A stretch of DNA of 64,000 nucleotides from an uncultured bacterium (GCA_903870275.1 CAIQCK010000069.1:1-64000), one strand, 5' to 3'; positions 8,176 through 17,341 are shown, counted from the first letter of the stretch. Translations and numbers: made by a program. Notes: generated by a model not told the origin, from the letters alone.

Positions 8176-10470
8176 ATGCGAACCATGCCAAGAACGAGGA
8201 TTTTGGCGCTTGCCAGCGCGTTGCTGCTGGGCGCTTGCGCGACACTCGACAAGACGGTTGCCGGGGAGTCGATGACACTGCGTGCGGGCTTGCTGTCGCG
8301 TACGATTCACATCAGCGCCAGCGGGCAATTGGAAACCACCAGCCTTCGCGTCGAGGGCCGGGAACTGCTGGCCGGGGCGATTCCGGAAATCCGCTTCACG
8401 GTCCGCTGCGCGGAGCCCAACCGGCGCCCGGTCGGATTGAAGCCCGGCGAAGGAACGGTGTTGCAGTCCGAACGGACGTTCACTTATTACGGCGGCAAAC
8501 CGCTGGATCCCGCGCGATGGGAAGATCGCCGGCCCGAGGCGACGCGCTGGACCAACGCGGTGACGGTGAGTTCGGATCGCTGGAAGGCGTTGGCGGGCCA
8601 ATCGCAACGGCAAATCACCGACCCCAAACCGGGAGTGCGGCGGCTGATCCTCCGCACGCCGCTGACGGCCGGGAGCGCGTTCGGGCGGTTAACGGTCACG
8701 GCTTGTTACGAAACCTACGAAGGTCATCCGGCGGTGCGAAAGTGGATCGAGATCGAGAACACGGGTGATCGCTGGCTGATGCTCGATCATTTGACGATTG
8801 ATGCCGTGCGGCTGGCCGAGGCCTATCGCCACACGACGCCGTTGACGCCGGGAGAGCTGGGTGTGCAATCCAGCGTGATGGGATTTGTGGATGCCGCGCA
8901 ATCGCGCGGTGTGATTGCCGCCAGCGAAGTCCCCTCCGCGCTGCGGAGTCTGGGCGACGACGGGGCGATGGGCTACAGCGAAGAGTGGTTCGAGTGGGTG
9001 CTGGGGCCCAAGGAGACGTTCGTCTCGGAACCGGTGTTTCTCTATGCCTGCGCCGGCCCGGTCGAGCAGACGCTCTCGGCGCGCTCGACGCCGCTGGATC
9101 GCACGATCGAGGGACCCTACATGCGGTTCCTGCACGAGCACGTGGGCATCGCCGCCGACCACGCCCCGCTCTACGCGCCGCAGTGGCTGACCTGGGCCGA
9201 GTTCAAGTTCAAGATTGACGACGCCCTCATGCGGCAAATGGCCGACCTCGCCGCCAAAGCCGGCTTTGCGCAGTTGCTCTTCGACGACGGCTGGCAAAAG
9301 GACCGCTTGGGAACCGAGGTGGACACGTCCAAGTTCCCCGACTTCGCCGCCACGTCGCAATACATCCGCTCGCGCGGGCTTTCGCTGGGCTTGTGGTTGT
9401 CGTGCATTCGCTCCGACGATTCCCCGGACCTGCGCGCGGTGCCGGACGGCCGGTCGCTGCCGCCGGTCAAACGGATGAAAGGCTCGGCGATGAGTTTTTC
9501 CAGCCCGTGGCGGGAGTATTACGCGAAAGACCTCGCCCGCGTGGCGGGGGATTACGGCGTGACGTATTTCAAACAGGATTTCTCCAACATCCGCTACGGC
9601 GACATCGCCGAAGGCCATGAGGGGCGGACGATGCGGGATTCGCTGCTGCGCGGGTGCCGCAATCTTCTGGAGACCCAGGACCGCATCCGCGCGGCCGCGC
9701 CGCAAGTCGTGACCGAGCTGACCCATGAAATTTACTGGGACACGCCCGGCGTTCCGGCCGACCTCGCGGTGCTGAAGCATGCGTGCCAATTTCATTTCCC
9801 CTTCAACTTCTGCTGGGGCGCCGATCCGCTCTGGCCGGACCGCCTCCGGCTGGAAAAAAATCGCACGGCCCCGATTGATCCCGAGACGCATCGCGACGTG
9901 TTGCGGCGGGCGTGCTTCGAGGCGCGGAAACGTTTCTACGCCCAACGCGCTCTCCCGCTGCACTGCCTGGAATTTTATGCGGCCGCGACTCACAGCGTCG
10001 GCGGCAGCCTCACGCCGGACGTGCAGGACCGGCAGGTCGTGAGCTGGCTGATGGGAGCGCCGATCAACTTTTCGGGCGACTTGCGCACGCTCAGCGAGGC
10101 GAACCTCGCGCATTACCGCAGCCGGTTCGATCTGCTCAAGCGGCTCCAGCAGCAATACGACATCTATCGCCATTTCCAGTTCAGCGGCGTGCCCGCGCCG
10201 ACCGACGAGGACTGGCACTGGTGGGGAAAACTCAACGCCGAGGGTTGCGGCGCGGTCGTGATCGTGCGCGGAAGCGGCGGGGCGGAGCGCCGCGCGATCA
10301 ACGTGCCGTGGGTTGACCCGCAGCGGCGGTATCGCGTCACGGCGCACTTCGCGTCCGCCGACCTGGGAGTGATCAGCGGAAGAAAGCTGCGCGACCGCGG
10401 CGTGACGATCCAACTATCGCCGTGGGGACAGGAGATTCTGGAGTTGGCCGCCGCTGGATCGCCACAGTAA
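8176..10470 (+). CDS. GH36-like alpha-galactosidase family lipoprotein
   Basis: A 764-residue lipoprotein with lipobox LLLGAC (Cys 21), preceded by a good AAGGAG site. The N-terminal beta-sandwich is followed by a TIM barrel with LLFDDGWQ near residues 367-374 and YFKQDFSN near 463-470. Both are typical clan GH-D (GH36/GH27) motifs, the aspartate after K-Q being the expected nucleophile. It ends with a beta domain. It probably removes alpha-linked galactosyl or related residues at the outer membrane. It lies between the polysaccharide lyase and another secreted enzyme in one operon, which supports joint degradation of one branched glycan. The exact specificity within the clan is not visible. 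Confidence 0.8.
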   Translation: MRTMPRTRILALASALLLGACATLDKTVAGESMTLRAGLLSRTIHISASGQLETTSLRVEGRELLAGAIPEIRFTVRCAEPNRRPVGLKPGEGTVLQSERTFTYYGGKPLDPARWEDRRPEATRWTNAVTVSSDRWKALAGQSQRQITDPKPGVRRLILRTPLTAGSAFGRLTVTACYETYEGHPAVRKWIEIENTGDRWLMLDHLTIDAVRLAEAYRHTTPLTPGELGVQSSVMGFVDAAQSRGVIAASEVPSALRSLGDDGAMGYSEEWFEWVLGPKETFVSEPVFLYACAGPVEQTLSARSTPLDRTIEGPYMRFLHEHVGIAADHAPLYAPQWLTWAEFKFKIDDALMRQMADLAAKAGFAQLLFDDGWQKDRLGTEVDTSKFPDFAATSQYIRSRGLSLGLWLSCIRSDDSPDLRAVPDGRSLPPVKRMKGSAMSFSSPWREYYAKDLARVAGDYGVTYFKQDFSNIRYGDIAEGHEGRTMRDSLLRGCRNLLETQDRIRAAAPQVVTELTHEIYWDTPGVPADLAVLKHACQFHFPFNFCWGADPLWPDRLRLEKNRTAPIDPETHRDVLRRACFEARKRFYAQRALPLHCLEFYAAATHSVGGSLTPDVQDRQVVSWLMGAPINFSGDLRTLSEANLAHYRSRFDLLKRLQQQYDIYRHFQFSGVPAPTDEDWHWWGKLNAEGCGAVVIVRGSGGAERRAINVPWVDPQRRYRVTAHFASADLGVISGRKLRDRGVTIQLSPWGQEILELAAAGSPQ

Positions 10471-10479
10471 TACACCGCC

Positions 10480-13227
10480 ATGAAACACATCGTCCGCTTT
10501 CTTCTGCTGCCATTGCTGGCGGCGCGGGTTTTTGCCGGCGAGATCGCCGTCATCCACGAGGAGACGCGCATCGCGCCCGGCGAGACGCGCGGTTTCGATT
10601 TCGGCACGCTGCCGCAGAAGGACACGACCGTGCTGCTCGACGTGTCGTCGCGGTTGGACTCCAAGGGTCTCGGCGGCTCGATGTATTTCATGAAGCTCAC
10701 GCTGAACGGCCGTGTAGTGAACGCCGCCAAGACGCGCGCCGTCGTCCGGCTCGTGAACAAGCCCGTCGTCTCGCCCGTCGCGGCAAACGTCCCCTACAGT
10801 TGGTTTGGGAACAACTCCTGGCGCGTCCTCTACGCGGCGGATTTCGAGAGCGCGCTGAAGTTTAAATTCTACGCCGGCAATCCCTATCAGCTTGTGTTGG
10901 ACGTGACCGACCTGACCAATCCGATGTCGGAGAACCGCCTCGAGATCACGAACATGGCCAACGCTTCCACCGCGGCCTCCTTGCATACGAAGGGCGAACT
11001 GGTCATCCAACGCCTCGTCATCCGCACCAAGCCCGTCGCCAGCCCGACGATGACGGCGGACGCGGCCGACCAGGACGCGATCAATCGCGGCACGCCGGGC
11101 GCCGGGCCGGCGGCCTACAAAGGCCGGCTTTTGCCCGGCGGCGGCTTCGTCATCAGCGCCGGCGGGCAGGAGTATGAGTTTGCGACCGCCGTTTCGTATC
11201 CGAACGCCGGGCTGAACCGCCTCGTGCCGGCGGCGAAGCCCGACACGTCGGGGCAGAAGGAGTGGACGGTGCGCGCGGGCGGCACTCGCGCCGTGGCCGC
11301 CGGCCCGGATTACCGGCTGCGCCGCACGATGCGGTTCACGCCCCGCCGCGTCGAGGTGGCCGACGAGATCGCCAACCTTCACCCCGACCAGAAGCTCGGC
11401 CTCCTTGTCCGGCACGAGGTTTCGCTCAAGGACAAATCCGCCGGCGTCCGCCTCGCGGGCAACCCCGATCCGGCCATCAACGAGTATCACTCCAACGGCA
11501 ACCCCAGCGTCTATGTCGCGTTGCCGAAGGCGAACCTCGGCCTTGGCTTGATTGTCGAGGACGACGTGTTCCGCAACCAGGTGACGTTGTTCTGCGACAA
11601 CGAAGCCGCCGTCGCCGGGCTGCGGACCGAGATGCTCTGCCTGCCCGCAGGCGGTTCGTACACACTGCGCTGGTCGGTCTATCCCGTCGCGTCGGCGGAT
11701 TATTTCGATTTCATCAATCTGGTGCGCGCCGACTGGGATGCGAACTATACGGTCGAGGGGCCGTGGACGTTTTTCAGTCCGGACACGATCCTGACGACAC
11801 CCGTGGAGGAGATTCGCCGGCAATTCCAGCGGCTCGGCATCCGCTACGCGTGCTACTGCGGCGGCTGGGTGGATGGCAAACACGACCGCAAGAAAATCGG
11901 TTTCGGCACGGGCGTGATGGAGCCTTATTGGGCCGACTTCCGCCGCCGGCTGCGCGAGGCCGCCGCGAAAATCCGCGAGGCGTCGCCCGGCTGCAAGGTG
12001 CTCGTCTATTATGACACGCAGCGCGACACCTCCGACGGCAGCCACGAGCGGTTCCGCGACAGTTGGCTGGCCGACGCCCGGGGCCGGCAGCTCTCGACGG
12101 ACTGGAGCGGCGTTTACAGTCTCACGTGGAGCGTCGTCGCCACGCTCACCAACAGCTACGGCCGCGCGATGCTCGATGTCGCCGACCGTTACCTCGACGA
12201 GATCAAAGCCGACGGCGTCTATTGGGACGAGATGGAGGCCACTGGCTACGGCGCGCCGCTCATCACGCACAGCATCCCGGACGGCCATTCGTGCATCCTG
12301 GACAAAAAGACCTACACACTGGATCACGAAATCGGCGTGACGACGCTGCTCGGCGAAGGCCACCGGATGGCGGTGATTGACCGCGTTCGTGTCAGGGGCG
12401 GCACGCTGATGGGCAACGGTCCGTGCGCCACGCGAAAGTTGCTGGCCAAGAAGCCCCAGCGCATGGTCGAGATCCAGCACAACGACACGTGGGCCTACGA
12501 GGGCAACCTCGATTCGCCGCTCGGTTACGGCAGCAGCCGGATGGATTTCGGCAACTGGGTCCGCGCGCTGAAGATGGCCACGCTGGTCGTCGGCACCCGT
12601 TACAACTACGAGCACGAAATCTCGCCCTACGTTTTTCCGTTCACGCCGGTCGAACTGCACGCCGGCTATCTGCTTGGCCGGGAGCGGATCATCGCGACGC
12701 ACGCCGGCAACTACGGCTGGCCCGGCAAGCCGTGCCTCGTGCAGGCCCGGCACTTCAACAAGGACGGCAGGCTCACCGGCAGGGATTTCGCGACCACCAT
12801 CGGCAAGGAGGCGCGCACAGCCGTCGAACTGGCCGAAGGCGAAGCCGTCGTGCTGGAGCGGCTGCCGGTCCTCGTGCGGCCGAAATCGGGTGCGGCGGAA
12901 ATGGCCGTCGTGAGCGACGGCCCGGACCCGCTCGCCTGGACGCAGAAATCCTCCGCCGGCCCGCCGGTCCTCATGCGGCCGAAACCGGGCGCGGCGGAAG
13001 TCAGCGCCGTGCGCTGCACCGCGGACCAGCTCGCCTTGATGCTGAAAGCGCCCGCCGGCGCGACAGTGCGCGTCAGCACCGGCGCCATGAAGCTGGCACC
13101 GCGCCAGCGTTTCACCGTCACGATTGGGAGCGCTACGCGCGAGGTCTCCGCTGGCCACAACGCGACGCTGAGCTTTGATGCCACAGCCGCCGAGCCAACT
13201 CAAATCCTCATCCGCCCCATCCCATAG
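10480..13227 (+). CDS. Large secreted putative glycosidase
   Basis: A 915-residue exported protein starting only 9 nt after the GH36-like gene. It has a signal peptide (FLLLPLLAARVFAG), an N-terminal beta-sandwich region, and a barrel-like middle (about residues 440-610). The middle has IRYACYCGGWVDGKHD, KVLVYYDTQRDTSDG and ADGVYWDEMEATGYG; the WDEME block near residue 578 resembles the end of a catalytic strand in retaining glycosidases. I cannot place it in a named GH family. Near the C-terminus, two 33-residue copies (PVLVRPKSGAAE.../PVLMRPKPGAAE...) form a tandem duplication. Operon position says it acts on the same glycan as its two upstream neighbours. Confidence 0.7.
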   Translation: MKHIVRFLLLPLLAARVFAGEIAVIHEETRIAPGETRGFDFGTLPQKDTTVLLDVSSRLDSKGLGGSMYFMKLTLNGRVVNAAKTRAVVRLVNKPVVSPVAANVPYSWFGNNSWRVLYAADFESALKFKFYAGNPYQLVLDVTDLTNPMSENRLEITNMANASTAASLHTKGELVIQRLVIRTKPVASPTMTADAADQDAINRGTPGAGPAAYKGRLLPGGGFVISAGGQEYEFATAVSYPNAGLNRLVPAAKPDTSGQKEWTVRAGGTRAVAAGPDYRLRRTMRFTPRRVEVADEIANLHPDQKLGLLVRHEVSLKDKSAGVRLAGNPDPAINEYHSNGNPSVYVALPKANLGLGLIVEDDVFRNQVTLFCDNEAAVAGLRTEMLCLPAGGSYTLRWSVYPVASADYFDFINLVRADWDANYTVEGPWTFFSPDTILTTPVEEIRRQFQRLGIRYACYCGGWVDGKHDRKKIGFGTGVMEPYWADFRRRLREAAAKIREASPGCKVLVYYDTQRDTSDGSHERFRDSWLADARGRQLSTDWSGVYSLTWSVVATLTNSYGRAMLDVADRYLDEIKADGVYWDEMEATGYGAPLITHSIPDGHSCILDKKTYTLDHEIGVTTLLGEGHRMAVIDRVRVRGGTLMGNGPCATRKLLAKKPQRMVEIQHNDTWAYEGNLDSPLGYGSSRMDFGNWVRALKMATLVVGTRYNYEHEISPYVFPFTPVELHAGYLLGRERIIATHAGNYGWPGKPCLVQARHFNKDGRLTGRDFATTIGKEARTAVELAEGEAVVLERLPVLVRPKSGAAEMAVVSDGPDPLAWTQKSSAGPPVLMRPKPGAAEVSAVRCTADQLALMLKAPAGATVRVSTGAMKLAPRQRFTVTIGSATREVSAGHNATLSFDATAAEPTQILIRPIP
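12865..13062 (+). repeat. In-frame 99-bp tandem duplication
   Basis: Positions 12865-12963 and 12964-13062 are two consecutive 99-bp copies. The first roughly 36 bp are almost identical and the rest has diverged. It adds 33 residues just before the C-terminal beta domain of the putative glycosidase. Confidence 0.7.
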
Positions 13228-13253
13228 ACTCCTGTCTTCTGACTTCTTTCTTA
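13226..13253. repeat. Degenerate 7-bp tandem repeat
   Basis: Four 7-bp units (AGACTCC TGTCTTC, then TGACTTC and TTTCTTA) lie between the convergent glycosidase and metallo-hydrolase genes. Confidence 0.6.
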
Positions 13254-14135
13254 AGGCACGAGTTCCTTGGGCGCCCAGGTGCGTTTCGCCCAGTATCCGG
13301 GATCATGGGAAGGGACGATCGTGACGCCTTGCCGTTCCTCCAGCTTGAACCAGTGGACATTCTGCATCGTGGCTGGGATGTCGGTCGCAAGCCCCGGCAC
13401 CACGAGTCGCTCCATAATCTCCAGCGTGTACAAGGCGTCGGCGCAATAAATAAACGGCTTGCCTGTGGAGGGCTTCACATAAAGCGACTGATGACCGGGG
13501 GTATGACCCGGGGTGGGGAAGACCATCACCGTTTGATCCCCGAAGACATCGAGAACTCCCTCGACCTCCCGGATGTTGAGTTCATTCAGATGCTTGAAAT
13601 CGCCTAGGCAATAAGCCGCGCCCGCTATGGCGGCAGCGATGGCCTTTCTTATCTCACGCATTTCCGCTTTCTGGAAATGAAGGGGAACGCCCGTGCCCGC
13701 AAAATTGTCAATCGCCCCGGCATGATCCACGTGGCCGTGACTGAGGACCACGGCCTTGAAGTCCCTGGGTGCAAGCCCCAGAACTTTGATCGCTTCCCGG
13801 AATTCCTGCTCGGGTTTGATCTCGGGCACATAGGCTTTCGCAATCGCCTCGCCCCAATACGCGGCGGGATCCTTGGCCGCCTGGGCGTTGCATCCCGTGT
13901 CAAACGCCATCCATTCCGTTCCATGTTGGATCACGAGGAACGGAATCGGAATATCCATCGGGGTTCCAACGCGTGTGTCCTTCAGCAGGTATTGGGTCTG
14001 GGTTTTCAGGGTGCCCGCATGGAAGGCGTAGGCCCTCACGCTGGCCGCCTGCGCCCCTCCCGCCGCCACCGACAAAACTGCAGCCGACACGCAACCCATA
14101 AGATTTCTCCGCATGAAGTTCATCGTTGAGAGCAT
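13251..14135 (-). CDS. Secreted metallo-beta-lactamase-fold hydrolase (AHL-lactonase-like)
   Basis: A 294-residue protein with a signal peptide ending ...AAGGAQAAS and the zinc-binding SHGHVDHAG motif (HxHxDH) near residue 133. A further histidine (PTPGHTPGHQS) and an aspartate (CADALY) complete the binuclear site. The layout matches AiiA/AttM-like N-acyl-homoserine-lactone lactonases, but many such proteins hydrolyse other lactones or esters. In this carbohydrate setting a sugar lactonase role is as likely. The start is ambiguous: MLSTM at 14135 lies 2 nt after the upstream stop, and its 5' sequence is shared with the PD40 gene at 15825. A later ATG at 14099 has a GGAGA site. Confidence 0.75.
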   Translation of the reverse strand: MLSTMNFMRRNLMGCVSAAVLSVAAGGAQAASVRAYAFHAGTLKTQTQYLLKDTRVGTPMDIPIPFLVIQHGTEWMAFDTGCNAQAAKDPAAYWGEAIAKAYVPEIKPEQEFREAIKVLGLAPRDFKAVVLSHGHVDHAGAIDNFAGTGVPLHFQKAEMREIRKAIAAAIAGAAYCLGDFKHLNELNIREVEGVLDVFGDQTVMVFPTPGHTPGHQSLYVKPSTGKPFIYCADALYTLEIMERLVVPGLATDIPATMQNVHWFKLEERQGVTIVPSHDPGYWAKRTWAPKELVP

Positions 14136-14137
14136 CT

Positions 14138-14647
14138 CTACGCCGATTCTTCTGGCAAGCGCCTTAGAGGATGATCAGCCGGCAGGCGATTCAACAGCTC
14201 CTTCTGGAAGGCTTCCGCCCGGCGCTTTTGCTCGGCGCTGGATTTCGTCCGGTCGTTCAAATGCCGCTGCCCTTTGATCTCGGAGTTCTGGAGCGACTCC
14301 GCCCATGCCCGCAACTGCCGCGAGCAACTTTCCGCCACCAATTTCAAATTTGAAATTTCAGATTTCAAATCCCCAAAGCCTGCCCGCCGCCCCAGAAAAA
14401 CAAGCATGGATCGAACCTCTCCCGCCGACCCTCTCGCGATATAGATGAACGCCAGCAACTCATTCGTCGTCCCGCGTTCAAATCCCTCCGCGATGTTATT
14501 CGACACCGACAACGCCGCCCGTTCCAACTGGTCGCGCAAGCTGTGTGACATCCTCTTTGTGTTCTGCTCCGTCAGGTCATACACCCCCTCCGCCAGCCGC
14601 ATCGCCTCCTGCCACACCGGCAATTCTTCAAATCGCTGGTAAGTCAT
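14138..14647 (-). CDS. Four-helix-bundle protein (23S rRNA intervening-sequence protein type)
   Basis: A 169-residue protein from the ATG at 14647, chosen for GGAG 6 nt upstream. It carries the family pattern FEELPVWQEAM...LAEGVYDLT, then SLRDQLERAALSVSNNIAEGFERG and FIYIARGSAGEVRSML. The family (TIGR02436/S23 type) forms a pentameric four-helix bundle; its function is unknown. It is unusual in carrying GDLKSEISNLKL, encoded by a 7-bp tandem repeat tract (14340-14374), and a longer charged C-terminal tail. It is followed after 2 nt by the metallo-hydrolase gene. Confidence 0.8.
   Translation of the reverse strand: MTYQRFEELPVWQEAMRLAEGVYDLTEQNTKRMSHSLRDQLERAALSVSNNIAEGFERGTTNELLAFIYIARGSAGEVRSMLVFLGRRAGFGDLKSEISNLKLVAESCSRQLRAWAESLQNSEIKGQRHLNDRTKSSAEQKRRAEAFQKELLNRLPADHPLRRLPEESA
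14340..14374. repeat. 7-bp tandem repeat inside the four-helix-bundle gene
   Basis: Five units (AATTTCA AATTTGA, then AATTTCA, GATTTCA, AATCCCC) lie within codons for GDLKSEISNLK on the minus strand. The unit resembles that at 14694-14749, about 320 bp away. Confidence 0.7.
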
Positions 14648-14693
14648 CGCAACTCCGGATCCTATAATTTCCCGCGTTCCATTTTCAATCTGG

Positions 14694-14749
14694 AATCTCA
14701 AATCTCAAATTTCCAATCTCAAATCTCCAATCCCCAATTTCAAATCTCC
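14694..14749. repeat. 7-bp tandem repeat, AATCTCA type
   Basis: Eight consecutive 7-bp units, all beginning AAT: AATCTCA twice, then AATTTCC, AATCTCA, AATCTCC, AATCCCC, AATTTCA and AATCTCC. It lies between the PD40 gene and the four-helix-bundle gene. Confidence 0.8.
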
Positions 14750-14772
14750 AATTGCGCCGGTGAAATCGTCCA

Positions 14773-15825
14773 TCATTTGCGGGAGGGAATCGGTGCCCAG
14801 TCCGGTTCTTTGTTCGAGTTGCCGTCGGTGGTGACTTGCACGAATCGGTTCGTTCCATTGGCGTCGGCCACGCAAATATTCCAACCGGGCGCCTTCACGC
14901 CGATGATCGCCGGCGACAGGGCCAGCTTCTTCTCCGCCTTCGGCCCGCTGGTGAACGCAATGTAGCGTCCATCCGGCGACCAATCGGCCTGATAAACCAG
15001 CACCGGATCCTTGCTGCTCACGACAACGCGGGGATTCATGACCTTCGCCTCCCCTCCGCTAAGCTCCAGGTCCCCGACGCTGATCGTAAAGTCGCTCGAG
15101 TTCCACACCACGCGCTTGCCATCGGGACTGATGTCCGGCCGGCAGCCGCCGATACGGTTGCCGTCGGCATAGTCGAGCCTGAGAACCTCTTTCCCCTGCG
15201 CGGCAATCGCCAGGATGGCATGATTGTGGCCCATCGCCCCGGAGACGGTGGCGAGAATCCACTTTTCGTCCGGTGTCCAACAGAGATTGTAGAGATGTTC
15301 CAGGTCGGGGTTCGGGTGAGGCGTCGCGCGACGCGTGGCCAGGTCATAAACGCACAACCCCTTCCCCGCAGAGTCGCGGATATTGAACTGCTCCTTCTGG
15401 TCCGGGATATAGCAGAGGCCGGCGCCCGTTCGATTCCAGAACGGCCAGCGGGCGTGTTGGGCGACCAGCGTCCGTCCCCTGCCGTCCCGGTTCATCAGCC
15501 AGACACTGCGCACCTTCGTCTCGCCTTCACCCTCGTCCACGATGAAGGCGATCTTGCTGCCATCGGGCGAGACCTGCGGAAAGCACTCGTGAATGTTCGG
15601 CGTCTGCGTGAGGTTGACCGGTTGCGAACCATCGGCGTTGATCTGGCAGAGCTCCCAGTTGCTGTCGCGATAAGTCTCGTAAACAATCTGGTAGGGAACC
15701 TTCTTGAGTTCTTCGCGAAGGTCATCCGCGGCCCAAGCCGGGACAACGACAGCCGCGACCAACAACATCGGAGCCAGCAGGCAACGCATAACATTCCTCC
15801 GCCTGAATTTCATGGTCGAGAGCAT
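14773..15825 (-). CDS. Exported PD40/TolB-like beta-propeller protein
   Basis: An exported protein of about 350 residues (signal peptide CLLAPMLLVAAVVVPAWAADD) made of WD40-like PD40 repeats: CQINADGSQPVNLTQT..., FPQVSPDGSKIAFIVD, LCWTPDEKWILATVS, RPDISPDGKRVVWNS, ADWSPDGRYIAFTSG. Such propellers bind peptides or polysaccharides in the periplasm, as in TolB or oligogalacturonate-lyase-like proteins. Its place in a carbohydrate cluster favours a glycan or uronate role. The start is ambiguous: 15825 (MLSTMKF) is conserved with the metallo-hydrolase gene, whereas an ATG at 15789 has a strong GGAGGAA site. Confidence 0.75.
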   Translation of the reverse strand: MLSTMKFRRRNVMRCLLAPMLLVAAVVVPAWAADDLREELKKVPYQIVYETYRDSNWELCQINADGSQPVNLTQTPNIHECFPQVSPDGSKIAFIVDEGEGETKVRSVWLMNRDGRGRTLVAQHARWPFWNRTGAGLCYIPDQKEQFNIRDSAGKGLCVYDLATRRATPHPNPDLEHLYNLCWTPDEKWILATVSGAMGHNHAILAIAAQGKEVLRLDYADGNRIGGCRPDISPDGKRVVWNSSDFTISVGDLELSGGEAKVMNPRVVVSSKDPVLVYQADWSPDGRYIAFTSGPKAEKKLALSPAIIGVKAPGWNICVADANGTNRFVQVTTDGNSNKEPDWAPIPSRK

Positions 15826-15912
15826 CTTGCGCGATGATACCTGAAAAAGAAATTCCTGCAATGAACCGTGTTGAACTTTCAGTCTTCACTTTCCGCCTCC
15901 CACAGACCTCAG

Positions 15913-15940
15913 CCCACTGCCCACTTTCCACTGTCCACTG
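15913..15940. repeat. 7-bp tandem repeat, CCACTG type
   Basis: Four clear units (CCCACTG CCCACTT, then TCCACTG twice). A weaker 7-bp rhythm extends leftward to about 15878. It lies in the divergent region between the PD40 gene and the enolase-superfamily gene. Confidence 0.7.
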
Positions 15941-16063
15941 GTTGTTCTCCTTCCTCTCTGCGCCAGGGATTGACAAACCCAAACGATCCGTCAACATCCA
16001 CCCTGGCCACAGACTGACTTCCAAATGGTCCGAAAAAATGAGTCCGGTCAGAGTGATTTTACC

Positions 16064-17302
16064 ATGAAGCGACGCGACTTTTTCAAAGGGCTGGCCGCGG
16101 GCAGTTTGCCGATGATGACCGGTTCGAACGCCTTCGCCGCCACTGGCCGGGGAAAGTCTCCGCTCAAGATCACCGACGTCCGCACCGTGCCCGTGGACCG
16201 ATACCTTTTCGTCCAGGTCCACACCGACGCAGGCATCGTCGGCTTGGGCGAGTCGGGGACATGGGGGTTTCTCGAAGCTTCCGAAAAGGTCGTCGAGACG
16301 TTCAAACGCTATCTGGTCGGGCAGGACCCGCTTCGCATCGAGCATCACTGGCAATACCTCTATCGCTGGTCTCACTTTAGCGGCGCGGCGATCATGGGCG
16401 CGCTCAGCGCCGTGGACATCGCGTTGTGGGATATCGCCGGCAAGTATTTCGGTGTGCCGTGCTACCAACTCATGGGCGGCAAGTGCCGCGACAAGGCCCG
16501 GGTCTACTGCCACGTCTTCGGCGACACGAAGGAAAAGCTGGTCCAGGGCTGCGTCAACGCCAAGAAGCAGGGCTTTACGGCGATCGGCCATCTCACGCCG
16601 TTTCTGGACGAGTCGCGCGACGTGCCCTACTTCAAAACGCATGCCGACAAGATTCAGGATGCCATTGACACCGTTCGCCGCTACCGCGAAGCGGTGGGCA
16701 ACGAGGTGGATCTGTGCATTGAGATCCACCGGCGCCTGACGCCGGCGGAGGCCGTCGCGCTGGCCGAGGGCATCGAGCCTTATCGGCCGATGTTTTACGA
16801 AGACCCCATTCTGCCCGACAGCCTCGACGCCATGGAGTTGATCTCCCGCAAGATCAGGATTCCCATTGCCACGGGGGAACGATTCACGACCATGCCGCAG
16901 TTCGCCTCCTTGTTGGCCCGTGGCGCGGTGCAGTATATCCGGCCGGACGTGTGCCTGGCCGGCGGCCTGACCCAGAGCAAGAAGATCGCGGGCCTGGCCG
17001 AGGCGTTCTGCGCGCAAGTGGTTCCCCACAATCCGCTCAGCCCCGTGAGCACCGCCGCGTGCATGCAATTGGCGGCGTGCATTCCGAATTTCGCCCTGCT
17101 GGAATATCCGGGAAACGAGCACAGCGGGACGAAGAGCGAGATCGTGAAGGGCGCGTTTGAATTGGAAAACGGCTTCCTCCGCGTCTCCGACGCGCCGGGC
17201 ATCGGCGTGGAACTGGCCGAAGACGCTGCCAAGCGCCACCCTTACCGGCCGCGCGAGGTGAAGACCCGCCTGAACACTGACGGTTCCGTCATGGACCAGT
17301 AA
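16064..17302 (+). CDS. Tat-exported enolase-superfamily sugar acid dehydratase
   Basis: A 412-residue member of the mandelate racemase/muconate lactonizing group, closest in layout to galactonate dehydratase-like enzymes. It starts with a Tat signal (MKRRDFFKGLAAGSLP), the reason for choosing 16064. Barrel landmarks include CIEIHRR (acid plus histidine), MFYEDPILPDS and IATGERFTT (acidic metal ligands), then VVPHNPLSPVS (general base region). The first ligand position reads Glu (EIH) where dehydratases often have Asp. These enzymes dehydrate acid sugars to 2-keto-3-deoxy acids, fitting a pathway downstream of polysaccharide lyase products. Export by Tat is unusual for the superfamily but fits this phylum's habit with sugar enzymes. 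Confidence 0.8.
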   Translation: MKRRDFFKGLAAGSLPMMTGSNAFAATGRGKSPLKITDVRTVPVDRYLFVQVHTDAGIVGLGESGTWGFLEASEKVVETFKRYLVGQDPLRIEHHWQYLYRWSHFSGAAIMGALSAVDIALWDIAGKYFGVPCYQLMGGKCRDKARVYCHVFGDTKEKLVQGCVNAKKQGFTAIGHLTPFLDESRDVPYFKTHADKIQDAIDTVRRYREAVGNEVDLCIEIHRRLTPAEAVALAEGIEPYRPMFYEDPILPDSLDAMELISRKIRIPIATGERFTTMPQFASLLARGAVQYIRPDVCLAGGLTQSKKIAGLAEAFCAQVVPHNPLSPVSTAACMQLAACIPNFALLEYPGNEHSGTKSEIVKGAFELENGFLRVSDAPGIGVELAEDAAKRHPYRPREVKTRLNTDGSVMDQ

Positions 17303-17313
17303 CCGTCCTCACC

Positions 17314-17341
17314 CCAATATCCCATCTCCCATCTCGATCCT
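17314..17341. repeat. Short 7-bp tandem repeat, CCATCTC type
   Basis: CAATATC, CCATCTC, CCATCTC and GATCCTG lie between the dehydratase and oxidoreductase genes. Confidence 0.55.

Noticed and set aside
10414-13203. A 929-codon minus-strand frame opposite the third glycan-operon gene
   Set aside because: Same reasoning; the plus frame has a signal peptide and recognisable enzyme-like motifs.
16029-16063. The phrase around GAGTCCGGTCAGAGTGATTTTACC as a further copy of the MITE terminus
   Set aside because: It shares only GGTCAG with the terminal repeat and has no partner end.
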